This document shows positions 57,832 to 64,000 of a stretch of 64,000 bases of DNA, in pieces; positions within the stretch are counted from its first letter, which is position 1; each line of letters starts with the position of its first letter. The translations under genes were made by a program, and so were the position numbers. The stretch is from Bowmanella sp. JS7-9 (GTDB lineage: Bacteria > Pseudomonadota > Gammaproteobacteria > Enterobacterales > Alteromonadaceae). The notes below the pieces were generated by a model. It was not told the origin of the DNA. It did no database searches and was given only the letters and a program-made list of their open reading frames with translations. The stretch lies in NCBI RefSeq assembly GCF_004329715.1, contig NZ_JXSY01000018.1, forward strand, positions 310,001 through 374,000, read 5' to 3'.

Positions 57832-59079
57832 ATGTTTGCGTATGTAGCAAGGCAGCCCATTTTAGACAACAACATGGAAGTGCAGGCGTACGAGCTATTG
57901 TTTCGTGACGGCAAGAATAACTGTTTTCCGGATGTTCTGCCCGATGAGGCGACTTCAAGCATTCTGGCAAGAAATTATCTGACACTGGGGCTGGAAGAAT
58001 TCAGTGGCGATAAACGTTCATTTATTAACTTCCACAAAGATTCACTGCTCAACGATTTCACCAGTATACTGAATCCGGAAAAAACCGTGGTGGAAATTGT
58101 TGAGACCATTCCTACCACAAGGGAAATGGTCGAGGCCTGCAAACGCATTAAAAACAATGGCTATACCCTGGCATTGGATGATCATAATTTTGACCCGCGC
58201 TGGGATGTTTTTTTGCCGTATATCGACATGCTCAAGGTCGATACCCATCGTACGCCAATAGAAACCATCGCCCAGCATTTGCCAAAATTTCAGCGTGCGA
58301 ATATCAAACTGGTGGCAGAGAAAGTCGAAACCCGCGAAGAGTACGAAAAACTCAAACCCTATGGCTTCGATTTGTATCAGGGCTATTACTTTGCTAAGCC
58401 ACAAATCATTAAGTCGCGCAATTTGCCAACTTCTAAGCTGGCAATGCTGCAACTGATGGAAATTACCGCACACGCCGGCTTTGACTTACAGAAAGTGAAT
58501 GACATCTTTGAGAAAGATGTGGGCTTGTCATATATGTTGTTGCGCTTTATCAACAACCCCCTAATCAACAAGCGCTATGAAATTACCTCTATACGCCATG
58601 CGTTAAATTACATGGGTGAACTGGAGTTGAAGAAATTTATTTCGCTTGTGGCGCTGGCGCGTATTAGTGATGACAAGCCGTTTGAACTGTTGCATATGTC
58701 GCTGGTTCGGGCGAAGTTTTGCGAATTGCTAAGCCACGAGTGTAAGGACAAAGACAATCCACCTAAAGGTTTTCTGGTTGGCCTGTTCTCATTGCTCGAT
58801 ACGCTGCTGGATCAGGATATCAATACCGTGATTGGTAAATTGCCGGTGGATAATGAAATTAAAGATGCCTTAATGAGTAAAGAAGGGCGCTTGACCACCT
58901 ATCTGCATACGGCCAAAGCGTTTGAAAGTGCCAATTGGCTGAATTTGATTCGTTTTTCCAAGCAAATGGGTGTAGACCAACGTCAATTGCATAGTTTGTT
59001 TAATCAAGCCATTGTATGGGGAAATAATATTCGCCAGGTGGTGTCGAACCACTTCCCGACAGCGCGAGTATCTGGTTAG
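57832..59079 (+). CDS. EAL and HDOD domain protein
   Basis: 415 residues. N-terminal EAL domain: YELLFRDG (EAL motif as ELL), FINFHKDSLL, VEIVET, LALDDHNFDPRWD, MLKVDTHR, VAEKVETREEY and YQGYYFAKP. Most residues used by c-di-GMP phosphodiesterases to hold metal are present, but the DDFGTGYSS loop is replaced by DDHNFDPRW. The C-terminal HDOD domain covers about 195-400 (DVGLSYMLLRFINNP, SIRHALNYMGELELKKF). Proteins of this YuxH/CdgJ type regulate motility or biofilm, active or not. ATG at 57832 with AGAGG upstream. It sits between fldB and xerD. Confidence 0.88.
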   Translation: MFAYVARQPILDNNMEVQAYELLFRDGKNNCFPDVLPDEATSSILARNYLTLGLEEFSGDKRSFINFHKDSLLNDFTSILNPEKTVVEIVETIPTTREMVEACKRIKNNGYTLALDDHNFDPRWDVFLPYIDMLKVDTHRTPIETIAQHLPKFQRANIKLVAEKVETREEYEKLKPYGFDLYQGYYFAKPQIIKSRNLPTSKLAMLQLMEITAHAGFDLQKVNDIFEKDVGLSYMLLRFINNPLINKRYEITSIRHALNYMGELELKKFISLVALARISDDKPFELLHMSLVRAKFCELLSHECKDKDNPPKGFLVGLFSLLDTLLDQDINTVIGKLPVDNEIKDALMSKEGRLTTYLHTAKAFESANWLNLIRFSKQMGVDQRQLHSLFNQAIVWGNNIRQVVSNHFPTARVSG

Positions 59080-59249
59080 GTTGTGCACCTAAGATAGGCC
59101 AGTCAAACCATTTGAATAAATTGTGAGCAAGGGACTTGCCACAATACGACCAACCGCTAATTCTGCTGGTTCAAATTCGGCGGCACAGTGTTCCGAAGCG
59201 GACAGAGCCTGCTAACATGGTCGTATATGCAAAATGGAGAGATTGCAAA

Positions 59250-60179
59250 ATGGATGTGCGTGCCTCTAACCTTTCAGTGACTACCGTCATGTCGAATAAT
59301 CAATTACTGGTCGATCAATTTATTGATGCCGTATGGCTGGAAAAAGGGCTGAGTGAAAACACCCTGCAATCCTATCGACGTGACCTACGCCAATTTAGTG
59401 ATTTCCTCAGTGAGCAATCTATCGACCTGAAAGATTTTGATGATCAGGCCGTCAATCAGTATCTGGCGCTACGCTACGATGAAGGCATGAAGGCTCGCAG
59501 CATGGCACGCTTTCTCAGCAGTTTACGCACCTTTGTACAATATCTGCTGCGCGAAAAATTACGCCACGCAGACCCGTTGGTTCAGATTAAAAATCCCAAG
59601 CTACCTAAGCCATTGCCAAAAACGCTGACCGAAGAGCAGGTTGATGCGTTGCTGGCTGCCCCTACCGCGCAGGATGCGGTGCAATTGCGGGACAAGGCGA
59701 TGTTAGAAGTATTGTACGCAACAGGTTTGCGGGTTACGGAGTTGGTTGGTTTACGTATGGATCAGCTTAGTGTGACCCAGGGCATGGTCAGAATTACCGG
59801 CAAAGGTGGCAAAGAACGTTTAGTCCCCCTCGGTGAACAGGCCCTTGACGCCATTGATGTGTATTTACGTAAAGGGCGCGGTATGTTGCTCAAGAGTGAT
59901 TGCGCTTGGCTGTTTCCCAGCAATCGCGGCAAGATGATGACACGTCAGACGTTCTGGCATCGGATTAAATATTACGCACAGGTGGCGGGTATCAGTAGCG
60001 AGTTATCACCGCATACTCTTCGCCACGCCTTTGCCACCCATTTACTCAACCATGGTGCAGATTTACGTGTCGTGCAAATGCTATTGGGGCACAGTGATCT
60101 GTCTACCACGCAAATTTATACCCATGTGGCGACCAGTCGTTTACATAAAGTCATTGGTGAGCATCATCCCAGAGGCTGA
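59250..60179 (+). CDS. xerD: Site-specific tyrosine recombinase XerD
   Basis: 309 residues with this start. SAM-like core-binding domain then the catalytic domain with Arg in ATGLRVTELVGL, Lys in GKGGKERLVP, HTLRHAFATHLLNHGADLR split as HTLRHAFATHLL and VVQMLLGHSDLSTTQIYTH with the nucleophile Tyr. It resolves chromosome dimers at dif with XerC. GGAGAG 8 nt before the ATG at 59250 favours this start; an ATG at 59289 gives 296 residues, closer to E. coli, but lacks a good ribosome-binding site. Confidence 0.95.
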   Translation: MDVRASNLSVTTVMSNNQLLVDQFIDAVWLEKGLSENTLQSYRRDLRQFSDFLSEQSIDLKDFDDQAVNQYLALRYDEGMKARSMARFLSSLRTFVQYLLREKLRHADPLVQIKNPKLPKPLPKTLTEEQVDALLAAPTAQDAVQLRDKAMLEVLYATGLRVTELVGLRMDQLSVTQGMVRITGKGGKERLVPLGEQALDAIDVYLRKGRGMLLKSDCAWLFPSNRGKMMTRQTFWHRIKYYAQVAGISSELSPHTLRHAFATHLLNHGADLRVVQMLLGHSDLSTTQIYTHVATSRLHKVIGEHHPRG

Positions 60180-60260
60180 ACTTCAGGTTTAATTCACATA
60201 CAATGAGCCAATATGCGGTGTCAGCCGGTCTTATTTTCGGCAACCAAACTCGGGAGTAGT

Positions 60261-60977
60261 ATGAAGAAGTTAATCCTATTGATTGCCAGTGTGTTCTGGT
60301 GTGTGTCGGCCGGTGCGCAACTGGTTACCGATAATGACGATGTATTACGCGACTTATTCGAAAATCAGCTGGGCCTGGCGGTTAGTGAGATTAACCCGGC
60401 GGCTATGCCCGGCCTGCGTGAAGTGATCACCTCGCAAGGTGTATTTTATGCCACCCCGGATGGTCAGTACCTGCTGCGCGGGCTGATGTATAACCTGACG
60501 GAAGGTCTGGTTAATGAAACTGAAAAAACCATGACCCGGGTGCGTTTAGCGGGAGTGGCGTCATTTGCCGACAGCAAACTGGTTTTTCCTGCCAAAGACG
60601 AGAAATACAAAATTACTGTGTTTACCGATACCACCTGTACCTATTGTCGTCGTATGCACTCGCAAATTGATGAATACAATGACTTGGGTATTACCGTCGA
60701 ATATATGGCCTTTCCCCGTTATGGCACGGAACATCCCTCGTTTAATGAGCTGGAGTCAATCTGGTGCGCAGATAAACCGCAGGAAGCCATGACTAAGGGG
60801 ATGGCCGGGCAAAAAGTTAAACCCAAACAATGTGATAACCGTCTTGCAGAACAATATGCCTTTGCACAAAGTGTCGGCGTGAACTCTACGCCGGCAATCA
60901 TTGCCAAAGATGGCAGCCTGATGCCGGGTTATTTACCTCCTAAACAATTACTGCAAACACTGCAGAAAATTAAATAA
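60261..60977 (+). CDS. dsbC: Thiol:disulfide interchange protein DsbC
   Basis: 238 residues. Signal peptide (LILLIASVFWCVSAGAQ), N-terminal dimerisation domain, then a thioredoxin fold with active site Cys126-Thr-Tyr-Cys129 (TDTTCTYCRRMH), the cis-Pro loop in VNSTPAII, and a second disulfide pair (IWCADKP and KQCDNR). A periplasmic disulfide isomerase kept reduced by DsbD. GGGAG precedes the ATG. Between xerD and recJ as in E. coli. Confidence 0.95.
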   Translation: MKKLILLIASVFWCVSAGAQLVTDNDDVLRDLFENQLGLAVSEINPAAMPGLREVITSQGVFYATPDGQYLLRGLMYNLTEGLVNETEKTMTRVRLAGVASFADSKLVFPAKDEKYKITVFTDTTCTYCRRMHSQIDEYNDLGITVEYMAFPRYGTEHPSFNELESIWCADKPQEAMTKGMAGQKVKPKQCDNRLAEQYAFAQSVGVNSTPAIIAKDGSLMPGYLPPKQLLQTLQKIK

Positions 60978-61002
60978 CACTTTTTCGCCCTAATACTCAC
61001 CT

Positions 61003-62715
61003 ATGCAAATTGTTCGTCGACCAGCGCCAGACAGGGTAGACCTGTCTGGCGTGGTGCATCCCCGCATTGCAGATATTTACGCCAGCCGCGGCATTAAACA
61101 TAGCGGTCAGCTGGACACTTCATTGCAGGCACTGACCCATTATCAACAGCTCAAAGGTATCGGGCAGGCGGCGTCTGTGTTGGCTGACACCATTGAAACC
61201 GGTAGACGCCTGGTGATTGTCGGCGATTTTGACGCAGATGGTGCCACCAGTACCGCACTGTGTATGCTGGCATTGGCGCGCATGGGCTGTCAGGGTCATC
61301 AGTATCTGGTGCCTAATCGCTTTGATTTTGGTTATGGCTTATCACCGGAAATCGTCGATGTAGCCGCACAAATGCAGGCCGAAGTGATTATGACAGTGGA
61401 TAGTGGCATTGCCTGTCTGGCCGGCGTGGAGCGGGCTAATCAGTTAGGTATCGATGTGGTGATTACCGATCACCATTTACCTGGCGAACAGTTACCAGAG
61501 GCGAAAGCCATCGTTAATCCCAATCAACTGGGCTGCGATTTTCCCAGCAAACATCTGGCCGGCGTCGGGGTCGCATTTTATCTGATGCTGGCCCTCAAGG
61601 CAGAACTGACCCAACGGGGTTGGTTTACCCAGCGGTCTGCACCGAATCTGGCGGAATTACTGGATATTGTCGCGGTCGGTACCGTCGCGGATGTGGTGAG
61701 ATTAGACGATAACAACCGGATTTTGGTGCATCAGGGCTTACAACGTATTCGTAGCGGCCGTTGCCGCCCGGGGATTATTGCCCTGATGGAGGTGGCCAAT
61801 CGTCAGGCATCCCGTTTGACTGCCGCAGATCTGGGCTTTGTAGTGGGGCCGCGATTAAATGCCGCCGGTCGCCTGGATGATATGGCGTTGGGCATCGAGT
61901 GTTTGTTATGTGATGACACATATCAGGCACGTGAGATTGCCAGTCGCTTAGATGGATTGAATCGTGAGCGGCGCGAAATTGAAAGCGGCATGCAGCAGGA
62001 AGCGATTAAGGCGCTGCAATCACTGGCGCTGACTGAAGACAGTGTCCCCCATGGTATATGCCTTTATCAGGCAGATTGGCACCAGGGCGTGATCGGCATT
62101 CTGGCCGGACGAATTAAAGAGCGCTATCACCGCCCAACCATCGCCTTTGCCCATCAGGATGATGACATCATTAAAGGCTCGGCGCGCTCGATTCCCGGAC
62201 TGCATATGCGCGATTTGTTAGATGAAGTGAATACGGCGCATCCGGGATTAATCAGTAAATTCGGTGGCCATGCCATGGCGGCCGGATTGTCGTTGCCGGT
62301 GAAAAATCTGCCTGATTTTGAGGCGGCGTTTAATCACACCGCGAAGAAATTACTCGGCGATACACCGCCACAGCGGCAGATTCTGAGTGACGGGCAACTC
62401 AGTGACGCTGACTTGTCGTTGGAATTTGCCCGATTACTGAAACAGGCAGGGCCCTGGGGACAGGGATTTGAGGAGCCGTGCTTTGACGGTTACTTTGAAC
62501 TGCAATCTCAGCGCGTGGTAGGTGAAAATCATCTGAAGATGCAGGTGAAAACCGAAACCGGATTGTTGCTCGATGCCATCGCGTTTAATGTGGACCGCGA
62601 TCATTGGCCGAACGCGCTGGCCCACCATGTTCATCTGGCGTACAAACTGGATGTGAACGAGTTTCGCGGGCGCGTGTCGGTGCAATTATTGGTCGATGCG
62701 CTACTGCCAGCTTGA
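61003..62715 (+). CDS. recJ: Single-stranded-DNA-specific exonuclease RecJ
   Basis: 570 residues, typical RecJ. DHH phosphoesterase motifs: VIVGDFDADGATSTAL (about 71), MTVDSGIA, ITDHHLPGE with Asp156-His157-His158, AVGTVADVV, then DHHA1 motif GSARSIPGLHMRDLL and KFGGHAMAAGLSL, and the OB-type C terminus. It degrades ssDNA 5' to 3' in recombination and mismatch repair. 25 nt after dsbC. Confidence 0.97.
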   Translation: MQIVRRPAPDRVDLSGVVHPRIADIYASRGIKHSGQLDTSLQALTHYQQLKGIGQAASVLADTIETGRRLVIVGDFDADGATSTALCMLALARMGCQGHQYLVPNRFDFGYGLSPEIVDVAAQMQAEVIMTVDSGIACLAGVERANQLGIDVVITDHHLPGEQLPEAKAIVNPNQLGCDFPSKHLAGVGVAFYLMLALKAELTQRGWFTQRSAPNLAELLDIVAVGTVADVVRLDDNNRILVHQGLQRIRSGRCRPGIIALMEVANRQASRLTAADLGFVVGPRLNAAGRLDDMALGIECLLCDDTYQAREIASRLDGLNRERREIESGMQQEAIKALQSLALTEDSVPHGICLYQADWHQGVIGILAGRIKERYHRPTIAFAHQDDDIIKGSARSIPGLHMRDLLDEVNTAHPGLISKFGGHAMAAGLSLPVKNLPDFEAAFNHTAKKLLGDTPPQRQILSDGQLSDADLSLEFARLLKQAGPWGQGFEEPCFDGYFELQSQRVVGENHLKMQVKTETGLLLDAIAFNVDRDHWPNALAHHVHLAYKLDVNEFRGRVSVQLLVDALLPA

Positions 62716-62801
62716 TGCTTATCAATAATTGTCGTTGAAATGCTTTGCCGGTGGTTGTTAAGCAGGTAATCTGACCCTGTCAGTCATCACGGTTTTGTAG
62801 T

Positions 62802-63215
62802 TTGCTTTCCAGATTTTTATCTTTCCTGCTGTTATGTGCCTTGGCCGCCAATGGATTATTTGGCGCCTGGACTAATGGCCGGATGCTGGAGCTGGCTTCA
62901 TTCTATGCCAGCGAGCATGTGGAGCTGATCTGTACCGGTCGCGATATGCGCTGGATTGATCCTCTCGCCAGTGCCGACGCGGGTCACTTTGTGTTTGTCG
63001 ATGCGCCTGAGGAAGCACCGGCCAGCCTGCAGGAACCGGGCTGTCAGCTAGCTCTGTGGCAGGATCAGGTTAGCGAGCTCTATTCCGTTCACTCACACAC
63101 CTCCATACCCGTGCTGGTGCATGGGGAATTTGCGCTGCTTAGCGCGGATGTGCGGGTCGCCGCTTATTCAAGGGGATTATCCCGCGCCCCACCAACCTTT
63201 CTTTTTATCAGTTAA
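62802..63215 (+). CDS. Small exported protein of unknown function next to the copper receptor (possibly DUF2946-like)
   Basis: 137 residues. An N-terminal signal peptide or anchor (FLSFLLLCALAANGLFGA) and then ELICTGRDMRWID and PGCQLALWQ, followed by a His-rich stretch near HSHTSIPVLVHGEF. The ICTxxxxxW pattern and the position before a copper-type TonB receptor recall DUF2946 proteins, but the C-terminal Cys pair of that family is missing. The only start in this open frame is a TTG at 62802 without a clear ribosome-binding site, so the gene call itself carries some doubt. Confidence 0.55.
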   Translation: MLSRFLSFLLLCALAANGLFGAWTNGRMLELASFYASEHVELICTGRDMRWIDPLASADAGHFVFVDAPEEAPASLQEPGCQLALWQDQVSELYSVHSHTSIPVLVHGEFALLSADVRVAAYSRGLSRAPPTFLFIS

Positions 63216-63238
63216 TTCATCACAAATTAATTCACGCG

Positions 63239-63250
63239 GCGCGGCCGCGC
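63239..63250. repeat. 12-bp G+C palindrome before the copper-receptor gene
   Basis: GCGCGGCCGCGC, a perfect palindrome about 30 bp before the receptor ATG, just after the stop of the small exported protein. Purpose unknown. Confidence 0.35.
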
Positions 63251-63280
63251 GGGCTTCGTGCCTGATAAAAAGGAACAATT

Positions 63281-64000
63281 ATGCGCTTTGTATTTTCCCC
63301 GCTGACGCTGGCATTGCTGGCAGCCGGCGCTCATGCTCAACACACCACTGATATCACACCAACAGAGAATAAAGATCCGGCAGTTGAGCGGATTGTGGTC
63401 ACCTCCGAACATATGCTGGAACCCGGTCAGGTAGTCACCGATCCTAAACAGCCTCGTCAGCCATTGCCGGCCAGCGATGGGGCCGATTACCTTAAAACCA
63501 TTGCCGGATTTAATTTGATTCGCAAGGGTGGGGTCAGCGGTGACCCGGTATTTCGTAGTATGTCCGCTTCCCGTCTGACCATTGTTAACGATGGCACAAT
63601 GTTGCTGGGGGGCTGTAATAGCCGCATGGATCCGCCAACCGCCTATATTAACCCGCACAACTATGATGTGATCCGGGTCATCAAAGGCCCACAGAGTGTG
63701 CTGAACCTGCCTGCAACCGCCACCGTGCAATTTGAACGTCAGGAGCAGCCGATGCAACAAGCCGGCATCGAGGGCGATGTGAGTCTGGTTATAGCCAGTT
63801 TTGCGCGGCGTGAATTGAGCACGGATCTGCAGGGCGGCAACCAACAAGGCTATGTGAGATTTACCGGCTCTTATGCAGAAAGTGACAACTACCGCGATGG
63901 CAAGGGTAATGTGGTCAACAGTCATTATCAACGTCAGGGAGGTAGCGCAGAGCTGGCCTGGACGCCAACTGAAAACAGTGTGTTGGCTATCACGCTGGCG
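63281..64000 (+). CDS. TonB-dependent copper receptor (OprC/NosA-like), N-terminal part
   Basis: 240 codons to the window edge with no stop, so the gene is truncated by the window. Signal peptide (LTLALLAAGAHAQ), a TonB-box-like VERIVVTSEHM, and a plug domain with FNLIRKGGVSGDPVFRSM, MLLGGCNSRMDPPTAYINP and YDVIRVIKGPQSV. The C-x3-M in GGCNSRM followed by DPPTAYI is the copper-binding motif region of OprC-type receptors; the barrel HxM part lies outside the window. AAGGA precedes the ATG. Likely outer-membrane copper uptake. Confidence 0.85.
   Translation, partial: MRFVFSPLTLALLAAGAHAQHTTDITPTENKDPAVERIVVTSEHMLEPGQVVTDPKQPRQPLPASDGADYLKTIAGFNLIRKGGVSGDPVFRSMSASRLTIVNDGTMLLGGCNSRMDPPTAYINPHNYDVIRVIKGPQSVLNLPATATVQFERQEQPMQQAGIEGDVSLVIASFARRELSTDLQGGNQQGYVRFTGSYAESDNYRDGKGNVVNSHYQRQGGSAELAWTPTENSVLAITLA

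Noticed and set aside
59165-59181. tRNA T-arm-like hairpin (GCTGG-TTCAAAT-TCGGC) upstream of xerD
   Set aside because: No matching acceptor stem, D-arm or anticodon arm at tRNA distances; no integration site or mobile-element gene is associated with it.
59250-60179. Tyrosine recombinase as an integrase of a mobile element
   Set aside because: Sequence and the xerD-dsbC-recJ order identify it as housekeeping XerD; no att repeats or phage genes are nearby.
63227-63931. 234-codon open frame on the minus strand
   Set aside because: It lies antisense to the copper-type TonB receptor, whose plus-strand translation matches a known family; the minus-strand translation has no recognisable domain.

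Overview
The window is a 64 kb stretch of a gammaproteobacterial chromosome, almost certainly from the Alteromonadales (Alteromonadaceae-like). The evidence is a complete Na+-translocating NADH:quinone reductase operon (nqrABCDEF-apbE-nqrM), FabV as enoyl-ACP reductase, an Oar-like and two other TonB-dependent receptors, several secreted peptidases, a TRAP transporter, and gamma-type core blocks (argR/mdh, ispB/rplU-rpmA-obgE, lptD-surA-pdxA-rsmA-apaG-apaH, fldB/xerD-dsbC-recJ). The genus cannot be fixed from sequence alone. I see no insertion sequence, prophage, CRISPR array, rRNA or tRNA; this is a compact, mostly core region.

Layout. 1-4.7 kb: tail of an M19 dipeptidase, then on the minus strand a PafA-like phosphatase, an isopenicillin-N-synthase-type oxygenase, and a nucleoside uptake pair (nupC, udk). 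5.0-9.5 kb: Oar-like TonB receptor and an endonuclease/exonuclease/phosphatase-family protein. 9.5-14.7 kb: argR divergent from mdh, ispB divergent from rplU-rpmA, then obgE-folA. 14.9-22.1 kb: large TonB receptor with an acidic calcium-loop-like insert, an S9 peptidase, and a chemoreceptor. 22.3-28.7 kb: outer-membrane biogenesis/RNA maintenance operon lptD to apaH. 28.9-32.6 kb: djlA, a periplasmic cyclophilin, rlmG, alkB, bolA. 32.7-37.0 kb: TRAP transporter (Q-M-P) and fabV. 37.1-44.5 kb: a long structured leader followed by the Na+-NQR operon with its maturation genes. 44.6-56.9 kb: LexA-controlled dinB, M17 aminopeptidase, thioesterase, sugar porter, lysoplasmalogenase-like protein, S10 carboxypeptidase, GFA protein, DODA-type dioxygenase, DUF1653 protein, serine/threonine dehydratase-like enzyme, trmN6, and a porin with a small phosphate-binding-like protein. 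57.1-64 kb: fldB, an EAL-HDOD protein, xerD-dsbC-recJ, and a truncated copper-type TonB receptor preceded by a small exported protein.

How it fits together. The gene set suits a marine heterotroph living on peptides, organic acids and nucleosides: outer-membrane receptors and secreted peptidases (S9, S10, M17, M19) scavenge peptides, while NQR supplies the Na+ gradient used by NupC and the TRAP transporter.

The best candidates for something undescribed are non-coding. One is a ~300-nt leader before nqrA with several perfect helices, mutually exclusive pairings and a terminator-like end. Another is a TGTAA-type tandem repeat with exact 11-bp spacing, shared by the Oar-like receptor promoter and the TRAP promoter. 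The third is a hairpin that buries the dctQ ribosome-binding site. No cluster of unknown genes resembling a new defence or biosynthetic system is present.
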